DNA from: Phycisphaerales bacterium
GTDB taxonomy: Bacteria > Planctomycetota > Phycisphaerae > Phycisphaerales > SM1A02
Direction: 5' to 3'
DNA: 45,195 bases
Assembly: GCA_029247205.1 (NCBI GenBank)
Contig: JAQWLT010000019.1
Span: forward strand, 1-45,195
Part shown: positions 15,968 through 23,042 of the stretch, piece after piece
Layout: the number at the start of each line of letters is the position of its first letter
How positions within the stretch are numbered: the stretch's first letter is position 1
The notes under the pieces: model-generated
Seen by the model: only the letters and a program-made list of their open reading frames with translations
Database searches by the model: none
Told to the model about the DNA's origin: nothing
Translations under genes and position numbers: made by a program

Positions 15968-16600
15968 ATGGAGTGCCAGTCGGCCGTGCAGTCGGTTTCT
16001 AAACAGAGTGATGAGGCCCTGCTTGAGGCTCACTTGGCTGGCGACGATGAGGCGTTCCCCACGCTCGTCGGCCGCTATGCACGTGAACTTGTGCCCTATC
16101 TCGCTCGTGTGACGGGCTCCCGGACGACAGCGGATGACATCTTTCAGGAGGCATTCCTGCAGGTGCATCAATCAGCTCACACATTTGACTTGTCGCGACG
16201 CTTCAAGCCTTGGCTCTACACCATCGCTGTGAACAAGGCCCGCGACTGGCATCGGCGTCAGTCGCGTCGTCGAGCGGTGTCCTTGTCAACCCCTATCGGC
16301 GCATCGGGCGACGGTGGTGGGCTCATCGACTTACTGGAAGGCGAGTCGGTCCCGGTGACCGAAGGTCTTGAACAAACCGAACTGGCCGCGCAAGTACGTG
16401 GTGCAGTCGATGCCATGCCACATCACTTGCGGGAGATCATCCTGCTGAGTTATTTTCAGAAAATGAGTTACAGCCAGATTGCGGACACGCTGCAGATTCC
16501 ACTCGGTACTGTAAAGAGCAGGCTGCACGCGGCTGTCGCGAATCTCGCCCGTTCTTGGGCACAATTCGCTGATGACGAGGAAGACTTGACCACTCCATGA
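15968..16600 (+). CDS. ECF-type RNA polymerase sigma factor
   Basis: This is a 210-residue alternative sigma factor with only regions 2 and 4. Region 2 runs from 'FPTLVGRYARELVPYLARVTG' through 'ADDIFQEAFLQVHQ' to 'RRFKPWLYTIAVNKARDWHRRQSRR'. Region 4 has 'MPHHLREIILLSYFQKMSYSQIADTLQIPLGTVKSRLHAAV', the DNA-binding helix-turn-helix. The start is uncertain: the ATG at 15968 gives a normal length, and the frame is open back to 15842. The stop overlaps the next gene's ATG (ATGA), which encodes its likely membrane regulator. It is divergent from hpnH across about 260 bases. Confidence 0.92.
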   Translation: MECQSAVQSVSKQSDEALLEAHLAGDDEAFPTLVGRYARELVPYLARVTGSRTTADDIFQEAFLQVHQSAHTFDLSRRFKPWLYTIAVNKARDWHRRQSRRRAVSLSTPIGASGDGGGLIDLLEGESVPVTEGLEQTELAAQVRGAVDAMPHHLREIILLSYFQKMSYSQIADTLQIPLGTVKSRLHAAVANLARSWAQFADDEEDLTTP

Positions 16601-17517
16601 CTGATCACCAGAACAATCCTCTGAGCTTGACTCCGGCTGACACAGCCGCGTTTGACCGTCTTGCGAGCGAGGGATTTGATGCCGAACTTTTGTCGGGACT
16701 ATCAGGCGATGAGCAGCAACGTGGCGAAGTAGCCGCTTCGCTGCTCGGTTTGCTTGAGCACTATCCAGCTGACGAACTCAGTGACGAAGATCAACAGACG
16801 CTCGTTGATGCAACAATGGCTCGCATTCGTCGCGCTGAAGACGATCGTCGAGATCGTATGCAGATGGACAATCATCCAGTCATGCTTGGTCGCGGACTGC
16901 GATTCCGTATCGCCGAAGGTCTTGCTGTGGCGGCGGTGATTGCCATGGCGACCGCAGCGTTGTGGTCGTTTGGAACAACAGCAAGAGACCGCGCGATGTC
17001 GGCTGGTTCGCGTCACAATTTGGGCGATCTGCACGCAGGCATGGCATCATTCTTCGAAGCCACTGGTGGGCACGCTATGCAAGACGCGGCATCTCCAGTC
17101 GGCGAGTTGCTCCATGGCGGACCGGCCAAGACACTGAATATTCAACAAGTCGTGCTTGCCGGCTACTGCCCCGCCGGAGCCCTCGTCAATCCCCGACGAC
17201 CCGGCTGCGGCCATGGGGGATTCTCTTTCGCCGTGCTTGCTCCAGGGCATGAACCGCACCTTGCCTCGGGGCAGATGATTCTGGCTGGTGATCGCAACCC
17301 GGCACTTGCTGGTTTGCTTGAGGGGGAAACCTATACTGAGGCTATGAGCGATCCTCCCTGGCATGCCCGATTGATCGAGCAGCCGAGCGTTCTCTTCTCA
17401 GATGGCCATACCGAGGACCTCAAACACGCTACACATGGCTTGGATGGCGTGTGGCGGGTTGAGCAGGCCCCAGCAGTTGCTGGGCCAGCCCCAATTGAAA
17501 TCTTCCTGGCACACTGA
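16597..17517 (+). CDS. Putative membrane anti-sigma factor with pseudopilin-like outer domain
   Basis: This 306-residue protein is coupled to the ECF sigma gene by an ATGA overlap, the classic position for an anti-sigma factor. Residues 1-105 would be cytoplasmic; the zinc anti-sigma motif H-x3-C-x2-C is absent. One membrane helix spans about 107-125. After it, 'SRHNLGDLHAGMASFFEA' (138-155) resembles the post-helix region of planctomycete pseudopilins (DUF1559). Near the end 'SVLFSDGHTEDLK' (264-276) resembles their 'F-A-D-G-H-V-E-x-L' H-X9-DG signature. I infer a regulator whose sensing part derives from a pilin-like fold. The anti-sigma function is inferred from context only. Confidence 0.65.
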   Translation: MTDHQNNPLSLTPADTAAFDRLASEGFDAELLSGLSGDEQQRGEVAASLLGLLEHYPADELSDEDQQTLVDATMARIRRAEDDRRDRMQMDNHPVMLGRGLRFRIAEGLAVAAVIAMATAALWSFGTTARDRAMSAGSRHNLGDLHAGMASFFEATGGHAMQDAASPVGELLHGGPAKTLNIQQVVLAGYCPAGALVNPRRPGCGHGGFSFAVLAPGHEPHLASGQMILAGDRNPALAGLLEGETYTEAMSDPPWHARLIEQPSVLFSDGHTEDLKHATHGLDGVWRVEQAPAVAGPAPIEIFLAH

Positions 17518-17606
17518 GTGGTTTGCCCGCTCAGGGCTCCCTCGATTTCCGTATTGATGGTCGATTTGCTATCCTGCTGGGCTCGCCCATTAGGAGCCGC
17601 GCCGTT

Positions 17607-17849
17607 ATGCCCAAGAACAAACCAAATAAAGGACTTCTAAAGCGGATCCGGATTACCAAATCCGGCCGCGTGAAGTCCAAGCCTGCCTTCAGTGGCCATC
17701 TTCGTAGCCACAAGTCTGGCGAAACAATGCGGTCTTATCGAAGGGCCAAGTACGCTCACGCCGCCGACGTTGGTCGTGCGGCTCGCATGCTGCACCGTCG
17801 CATCGTTTCCGGTGGCGGCTCTGTGAAGAGTGAGTCGTCTGAAGACTGA
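17607..17849 (+). CDS. rpmI: 50S ribosomal protein L35
   Basis: The 80-residue product starts at the ATG at 17607 ('MPKNKPNKGLLKRIRIT'); a longer frame from 17523 is rejected. It has the L35 pattern: the basic start, 'SGRVKSKPAFSGHL' and 'KSGETMRSYRR', with a somewhat extended acidic C-terminus. AGGAG lies ten bases upstream. It is followed by rplT after 78 bases. The usual infC before rpmI is absent. Confidence 0.93.
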   Translation: MPKNKPNKGLLKRIRITKSGRVKSKPAFSGHLRSHKSGETMRSYRRAKYAHAADVGRAARMLHRRIVSGGGSVKSESSED

Positions 17850-17927
17850 ATGATCTATGTATAACCGTGATCGGGTGAAGTGGTTGGAGTTGCCGACCCC
17901 CCGACTCGGGATTGAGGAGTTCTGCTC

Positions 17928-18302
17928 ATGCCACGCGTTCGTAAGGGTGCGGCCACTGTAAAGGCCCGCAAGCGTATTCTTCGTGCCGCTCGCGGTTACT
18001 GGGGTACCAAGCATCGTCACAAGCAACAAGCCAAGGTCGCACTGCTTCGAGCAGGCCAATTCGCGTATCGCGATCGACGTAATCGTCGTCGCGACTTTCG
18101 GCGGCTTTGGATTACTCGCATCTCGGCTGCGTGCCGCATGCGAGATACTCGGTACAGCCGATTCATGAATGGTCTATCCCGCTCTGGCATCGCCTTGAAC
18201 CGGAAGATGCTGAGTCAGATCGCCATTGAGGATCCTGCAACCTTTGACACGCTCGTAGAGAAGTCAGAAGCAAGTACGACTGCTTGCAAGGCTTCAGCCT
18301 GA
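17928..18302 (+). CDS. rplT: 50S ribosomal protein L20
   Basis: L20 is an early 50S assembly protein and, in some bacteria, a repressor of its own operon. The 124-residue product begins 'MPRVRKGAATVKARKRIL', followed by 'ARGYWGTKHR', 'DRRNRRRDFRRLWITRI', 'YSRFMNGL' and 'LNRKMLSQIAI', all typical. GAGGAG lies eight bases before the ATG. It is the second gene after rpmI; a methyltransferase follows after only nine bases. Confidence 0.97.
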   Translation: MPRVRKGAATVKARKRILRAARGYWGTKHRHKQQAKVALLRAGQFAYRDRRNRRRDFRRLWITRISAACRMRDTRYSRFMNGLSRSGIALNRKMLSQIAIEDPATFDTLVEKSEASTTACKASA

Positions 18303-18311
18303 TCACTGCAG

Positions 18312-18935
18312 ATGTCACGCTTCATGATCGAAGCTCTGCGGAGGCGGAAGGAAGTCGGCGCAATTGCTGCGTCCGGACGACATCTTGCCAATGCCATTAC
18401 ATCGCCAATTGGATCAAACGGCCATGTCGATTGCGTGTTAGAGGTTGGTGCTGGGATGGGTGCGTTTACGCACCATATTCTGCATCGACTCGGGCCTAAT
18501 GGCCAGGCTGACATCGTTGAATTGAACCCACGATTTTGCGACAAACTTCGCGAGGATGTGGTGGAGCCGTGGGCAAAGCAAAACATGGATCGATCAGCCA
18601 CGGTCATCGAGGGCTGCATCGAGGACGCCTCGCTGAAGCCCAAGTACACGACCATTGTGTGCGGTCTTCCATTCAACTCATTTCCGCCAGATGTGGCCGA
18701 GCGGATTTTGCAGCAACTGATTGGTCTGCTTTCTCCGAGTGGCACATTGGCATTTTTTGAGTACGCGGGTCTGCCGTCGCTTCGATGCGCGTTTCCTGGG
18801 CCGTGGCAACGCAATGCTCGCGAGCATCGTCGCTGCTTGCAAGAACTCACCGGCTCGATGGCCCAAGAGCGACAGTTCATCTTTCGTAATATTCTTCCGG
18901 CTTGGGCTGTATTTCTCCGCGCCGAAGGAGCCTGA
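18312..18935 (+). CDS. SAM-dependent methyltransferase, phospholipid N-methyltransferase-like
   Basis: This is a 207-residue class I methyltransferase. The SAM-binding motif I is 'VLEVGAGMGAFT' (about 42-53), followed by an acidic 'IVELNP' at the end of strand 2. Motif IV reads 'IVCGLPFNSFP', which resembles the 'SGLPWxxFP' of PmtA-type phosphatidylethanolamine methyltransferases and of KsgA/Erm relatives. A membrane-lipid substrate is therefore plausible but unproven. The gene starts nine bases after rplT and probably shares its transcript. It has no signal or membrane segment. Confidence 0.75.
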   Translation: MSRFMIEALRRRKEVGAIAASGRHLANAITSPIGSNGHVDCVLEVGAGMGAFTHHILHRLGPNGQADIVELNPRFCDKLREDVVEPWAKQNMDRSATVIEGCIEDASLKPKYTTIVCGLPFNSFPPDVAERILQQLIGLLSPSGTLAFFEYAGLPSLRCAFPGPWQRNAREHRRCLQELTGSMAQERQFIFRNILPAWAVFLRAEGA

Positions 18936-18938
18936 TTG

Positions 18939-19013
18939 ATGAGCGACAAGACCGACTTTCTTGCTGAATTACATTCGCTGCAAGCACTTCGTCGCGTTTT
19001 TGGCTCAGCGTGA
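18939..19013 (+). CDS. 24-codon micro-ORF linking the methyltransferase and dehydratase genes
   Basis: An ATG at 18939 with AAGGAG eight bases before it opens a 24-codon frame. It ends in TGA at 19011-19013, where the stop overlaps the ATG of the next gene (TGATG). The product would be an amphipathic peptide ending 'LRRVFGSA'. Its good ribosome site contrasts with the dehydratase start, which has none. The most likely role is to bring ribosomes to the next gene by coupled translation. No run of regulatory codons typical of an attenuator is present. Confidence 0.45.
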   Translation: MSDKTDFLAELHSLQALRRVFGSA

Positions 19014-19957
19014 TGGCCTCTTCTCCGAGCTTTGGCGACATTCAATCCGCTCACAAGCGGATTTTTGATGTCGTCCATCGAACGCCAATCGCAACATGTT
19101 CGACGCTCGACGCGATGACGGGGCGGACGCTCTTTTTTAAGTGCGAACACTTGCAGCGTGTGGGTGCATTCAAGTTTCGCGGCGCGAGCAATGTGGTGCT
19201 GGGTCTCTCAGAGAGTGAAGCTGCAGCAGGTGTATGTACCCACTCCAGCGGGAATCATGCGCAGGCACTGGCACGGGCCGCGCGAGAACGAGGCATTCCA
19301 TCTTGGATCGTGATGCCATCTAATGCGCCGGGTATTAAGCGGCGTGCCGTCGAGGGCTATGGCGCAACAGTTATTGAGTGCGAGCCAACATTGGACGCGA
19401 GAGAGACTGCGGCATCGAAAGTGATGGCTGACACGGGAGCCAATTTCGTGCATCCGTATGACGATGCTCGCATTATTGCCGGCCAGGGGACAGCAGCCAT
19501 CGAACTTATCGAGGACGCTGGCCCGCTTGACGCGATTGTCGCGCCGGTCGGCGGTGGGGGACTGATGTCAGGCACCTGTATTGCGGCTTCAGCGATGAGT
19601 CCCCAAATTCAACTCATTGGCGCAGAGCCGTGTGGGGCGGACGATGCGGCACAATCACTTGCATGCGGCGAGTTGATTCCACAAACAAGTCCAGACACGA
19701 TCTGCGATGGATTGCGGACAAGTCTTAGTGACTTGACGTTCAAGATTCTGCAGGCGCATCTTGCTGGGATTATGACTGTGAGTGATGCTGAAACGCGTGA
19801 TGCGATGCAGCTTTTGTGGGAGCGTGCCAAGATGATGGTTGAAACAAGTAGCGCTACGGTGCTCGCTGCGATGCTTCAAGACAACTGCCCTATCCCCCAA
19901 GGCGCCCGTGTTGGCCTCATCCTCAGCGGCGGAAATACATCCCAACCTGTTTGCTAA
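19013..19957 (+). CDS. Threonine ammonia-lyase/serine racemase-like PLP enzyme
   Basis: This 314-residue fold-type II PLP enzyme would deaminate threonine or serine, or racemise serine, in the cytoplasm. The PLP lysine is K54 in 'VGAFKFRGA'. 'THSSGNHAQALA' binds the substrate carboxylate, 'APVGGGGLMSG' is the glycine loop for the cofactor phosphate, and 'LILSGGN' lies near the end. The C-terminal ACT regulatory domain of biosynthetic IlvA is absent, so it matches the short catabolic TdcB/serine racemase group. The start is ATG 19013, or GTG 19010 one codon earlier. It overlaps the stop of a 24-codon ORF. Confidence 0.88.
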   Translation: MASSPSFGDIQSAHKRIFDVVHRTPIATCSTLDAMTGRTLFFKCEHLQRVGAFKFRGASNVVLGLSESEAAAGVCTHSSGNHAQALARAARERGIPSWIVMPSNAPGIKRRAVEGYGATVIECEPTLDARETAASKVMADTGANFVHPYDDARIIAGQGTAAIELIEDAGPLDAIVAPVGGGGLMSGTCIAASAMSPQIQLIGAEPCGADDAAQSLACGELIPQTSPDTICDGLRTSLSDLTFKILQAHLAGIMTVSDAETRDAMQLLWERAKMMVETSSATVLAAMLQDNCPIPQGARVGLILSGGNTSQPVC

Positions 19958-20026
19958 TTTCGCTGTAGTTGCAATAACGGCCTATAAGGTCACGATGTTG
20001 CGAGTGCGTTCCAACACCGGGAGACA

Positions 20027-21140
20027 TCACCCGTCGGGTTGGTCAGATCTGCGGCGTTTCAGTTCGGCATCGATGAAGCCGTCGAGGGCGCCGTCGAGCA
20101 CGCTCTGCGGGTTTCCGACCTCGTGCCCGGTGCGGTGGTCCTTCACGCGATTGTCGTAGATCACGTACGAGCGAATCTGCGAGCCCCAGCCGCGATCGAC
20201 TTTGCCGCCTGTGGCCGCATCGAGCTCAGCCTTCCTGCGATCTTCTTCAATCTGGTCGAGTTTGGCCTGCATAATTCGCATGGCCTGTTTGCGATTCTGT
20301 AACTGTGCTTTATGGGTTGAACTGACGACCATCAGGCCAGTTGGTTTATGCACGATGCGTACAGCGGATGCCACTTTGTTGACGTTCTGTCCACCTGGCC
20401 CCGATGAGCGGGCGAAAGTGGTGAACTCGATGTCGTTCTCATCGATCTCAACATCTTCTTCATCAAATTCTGGCATGACATCAATCGTGCAGAACGACGT
20501 CTGTCGCTTGCCTTGCGAGTTGAATGGACTCACTCGAGCAAGGCGGTGTGTGCCACGCTCGCACGACATATAGCCATATGAAAGCGGTCCCTTCACCAGA
20601 TAAGAGACGCCACTGATGCCAACTTCGCTGCCATGCACCAAACTAATTTGTTCGTACTTCCAGCCCTGTCGATCCCACCACGTGGTGTACATGCGGTCGA
20701 GCATCGACGCCCAGTCATCAGCGTCATTGCCTCCGTCGCCCGCTTGAATAGCGACAAAGCAGTTGCGATGGTCATGCTTCCCACTGAGCAGCGACTGCAA
20801 TTCGACACGGTCCATCTTCTTGAGCAACGCGTGCAGGCAACTATCTACTTCTGTCAGCAGTTCCTCGTCGCCAGCTTCTTTTGCAAGTTGGTAACCAACG
20901 GTGGCGTCTTCAAATTCTGCAATGATCTCGCCGAGGCCCTCGGTCTGTGCCTTCAGTAGGCGGTATTCGCTGATCACCTTCTGGGCGGCGTCTTGACTAT
21001 TCCAGAAGTCACTCTCGCCCATCTGGCCCTGCAGGCTGTTTCGGCAGCTGACCTTGTTGTCGTAGTCAAAGAGAGTCGCGGATTGTCAAAATCCGCGCCT
21101 CGAGGTCATTGATGACTGGTTGGTGGGCGTCGTAGTACAT
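20027..21140 (-). CDS. prfB: Peptide chain release factor 2, with programmed +1 frameshift
   Basis: RF2 ends translation at UGA and UAA. The gene is in two frames. An ATG at 21140 opens 24 codons that end CTT-TGA-C. Reading shifts +1 at that point (21065-21071) and continues 'DYDNK...' into the long frame to 20027, giving about 370 residues, the normal RF2 length. The main part has the catalytic loop 'SSGPGGQNVNKVASAVRI' with GGQ, and 'ISGVSYLVKGPLSYGYMSCERGTHRLARVSPF'. The stop-codon recognition region looks like RF2. Calling only the frame from 21022 would cut off the N-terminus. It is divergent from the aminotransferase gene across 92 bases. Confidence 0.95.
21065..21071 (-). other. prfB autoregulatory +1 frameshift site CTTTGAC
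   Basis: Reading on the minus strand, codon 24 CTT is followed by the in-frame stop TGA and then C, exactly the conserved RF2 slip site. When RF2 is scarce, the ribosome pauses at TGA and slips +1 to read GAC. The bases before it are ATC-CGC-GAC-TCT. The Shine-Dalgarno-like AGGGGG that stimulates slippage in E. coli is not present. Confidence 0.92.
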
Positions 21141-21232
21141 CGGCGGTAGGGTAGCAGCGGTGGACTACTCATATTCGGGCTGGGTTGGGTACGCTCCTCG
21201 AATCAGGGCCATCACGAGCGAGCAGAAAGCCA

Positions 21233-22453
21233 ATGACCACCATGATCGACCATCGCGTTTCAAAGAGAGCCAACGCTATCAGCCCTTCCTCGACGCTCGC
21301 GATCACCGCGCGGGTCCGGGCAATGAAGGCCGAAGGCCGAGACATCATCGGCTTTGGTGCTGGCGAACCAGATTTCAACACGCCGGACCCGATCTGCGAG
21401 GCGGCGATTGCCGCGCTTCGGAGTGGTATGACTCGATATGTACCGGTTCCAGGCACGCCTGAGGCCCGACAGTCCATCGTCGCCAAACTTGCCCGCGACA
21501 ACAACATCACGTGCACGGCCGAGCAAATCGTCATCTCCAATGGTGGCAAATTCAGTCTGTATCTCGCACTTCAGTCAATTATCAACCCCGGCGATGAGGT
21601 CGTGCTTCCGACGCCTGCATGGGTGTCGTACAAGCCCATGGTTGAGTTGGCCGGGGGCACGATTGTTGAGGTGCCGACGACCGCAGCATCCGGCTTCCTC
21701 GCATCCCCGGAGGACTTCGCTCGTGCCATCACGCCCCGTACACGGGCCGTCATTCTCAATAGTCCAAGTAACCCATGCGGCACGATGTATGACCCCGAAG
21801 CGATTCGCGCAATCTGTGATGTGCTCGCGCCACACGAACGAGTTACTTTACTGAGCGATGAAATCTACGAGCGTCTGGTGTACGGGGGCCGTGAACATCT
21901 CTCGCCGGGCTCACTGCCCTCGATGCAAGAACGCACGATTACGTTCAATGGTCTGAGTAAAGCATTTGCTGCAACGGGCTGGCGTGTGGGCTATGTTTGC
22001 GCGCCGCCAGTCATTGCTAAGGCAATGTCAAAGTTGCAAAGCCAGATGACATCATCCGTGACCAGTTTCACGCTTCCAGCATTGGCCATAGCGCTCAATA
22101 CATGTGATGGCGAGGTTGAAGTCATGCGCTTGGCATTTGAGAAGCGTGCTGCGTTGATGGAACAGCTTGTGTCGCAGTGGCCCGGTGTCACCTGCCCACC
22201 CCCGATGGGGGCTTTCTATGTATTTCCGGATATTTCTTCGACGTTCAATCGCACGTCTCCTGGCGGGCGGGTAATCGACTGTGCAGGCGCTTTCGCTGAG
22301 TCGCTGCTTGAAGAGACCGGCGTTGCAGTCGTGCCAGGGGATGACTTTCTGGGGTGCGGTCCAAATCACATTCGCCTGTCCTTTGCCCTCGCCGATGCGG
22401 CGATCGAGGATGGATGCGGGCGAACTGCTCGGTGGCTTGGCGGGCTTGCCTAA
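21233..22453 (+). CDS. Class I pyridoxal-phosphate aminotransferase (aspartate aminotransferase-like)
   Basis: This 406-residue fold-type I aminotransferase resembles the bacterial aspartate/prephenate aminotransferases (subgroup 1-gamma). Visible features are 'GFGAGEPDFNTPD' near 39-51, 'ISNGGKFSLYLAL', 'SPSNPCGTMY' (cofactor and substrate contacts), 'SDEIYERLVY', the PLP lysine K243 in 'NGLSKAFAATGWRVGY', and 'HIRLSFA' with the substrate-carboxylate Arg near the end. The start is taken as ATG 21233; ATG 21242 three codons later is also possible. It precedes rpsO by 145 bases. Exact substrate is not predictable from sequence. Confidence 0.9.
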   Translation: MTTMIDHRVSKRANAISPSSTLAITARVRAMKAEGRDIIGFGAGEPDFNTPDPICEAAIAALRSGMTRYVPVPGTPEARQSIVAKLARDNNITCTAEQIVISNGGKFSLYLALQSIINPGDEVVLPTPAWVSYKPMVELAGGTIVEVPTTAASGFLASPEDFARAITPRTRAVILNSPSNPCGTMYDPEAIRAICDVLAPHERVTLLSDEIYERLVYGGREHLSPGSLPSMQERTITFNGLSKAFAATGWRVGYVCAPPVIAKAMSKLQSQMTSSVTSFTLPALAIALNTCDGEVEVMRLAFEKRAALMEQLVSQWPGVTCPPPMGAFYVFPDISSTFNRTSPGGRVIDCAGAFAESLLEETGVAVVPGDDFLGCGPNHIRLSFALADAAIEDGCGRTARWLGGLA

Positions 22454-22598
22454 CAGGCTTTCTTGGGCCCGGAGGGGCTGTCCACTGGTCGTTATCAGCC
22501 AATCTGACTCCCGTGGTGGCATCTGAGCGTCGGTCCCTGTAGACTGGTCGATTCTCGAGGGCGAAGTGCTCTCGGGTCATTTTGAACAGGACCATACT

Positions 22599-22868
22599 AT
22601 GGGCCTCACGCTCAATCAGAAGACACAGATCGTTGGCGACTATCGCCGTGATGACACTGACACCGGTTCGCCTGAAGTGCAGATCGCGTTATTGACCTCC
22701 CGTATTCAGGAGATCAATGAGCACCTGCAGACAAACAAGAAGGATCATGCCGCTCGACTCGGCTTGGTCAAACTTGTTGGCAAGCGAAACCGATTACTCC
22801 AGTATCTTTCGCGGACACGACCCGATGCCTACCGAGCGCTCATCAAGAGACTTGGTCTTCGAAAATAG
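22599..22868 (+). CDS. rpsO: 30S ribosomal protein S15
   Basis: S15 is a primary 16S rRNA-binding protein. The 89-residue product has the full pattern: 'DTGSPEVQIALLTSRIQEINEHL', 'KKDHAARLGLVKLVGKRNRLLQYL' and a C-terminal 'YRALIKRLGLRK'. The start is the ATG at 22599. It is followed by pnp after 174 bases, the same gene pair as in E. coli, with a long hairpin in the gap. Confidence 0.97.
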   Translation: MGLTLNQKTQIVGDYRRDDTDTGSPEVQIALLTSRIQEINEHLQTNKKDHAARLGLVKLVGKRNRLLQYLSRTRPDAYRALIKRLGLRK

Positions 22869-22911
22869 GGGGGCGTAGCCCTCTCACACAACAGGGTCCG
22901 GTGCCGTCAAG

Positions 22912-22966
22912 CAGGTGGCAGTGGACAGGCGGCAGTCGCGAACTACCCCCTGTCTTCTGCCTTCTG
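22912..22966 (+). promoter_or_regulatory. Long hairpin between rpsO and pnp, candidate RNase III/PNPase autoregulation site
   Basis: Bases 22912-22928 pair with 22950-22966 over 17 positions. There are 15 pairs (two of them G-U) and two U-U mismatches, closing a 21-base loop. It ends 76 bases before the pnp ATG. In E. coli a double-stranded hairpin in the pnp leader is cut by RNase III and then allows PNPase to repress itself. Position and shape here fit such a role. Confidence 0.6.
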
Positions 22967-23042
22967 AAACCGAGGGGACCAAGACCCCAAACAGTGGTGC
23001 AATCGTGCTGACATTGCGCGGTCGCCACGGAAGGTTTTTTAA

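Noticed and set aside
18215-19150. 311-codon minus-strand frame
   Set aside because: It runs antisense through rplT, the methyltransferase and the dehydratase start; composition is not protein-like.
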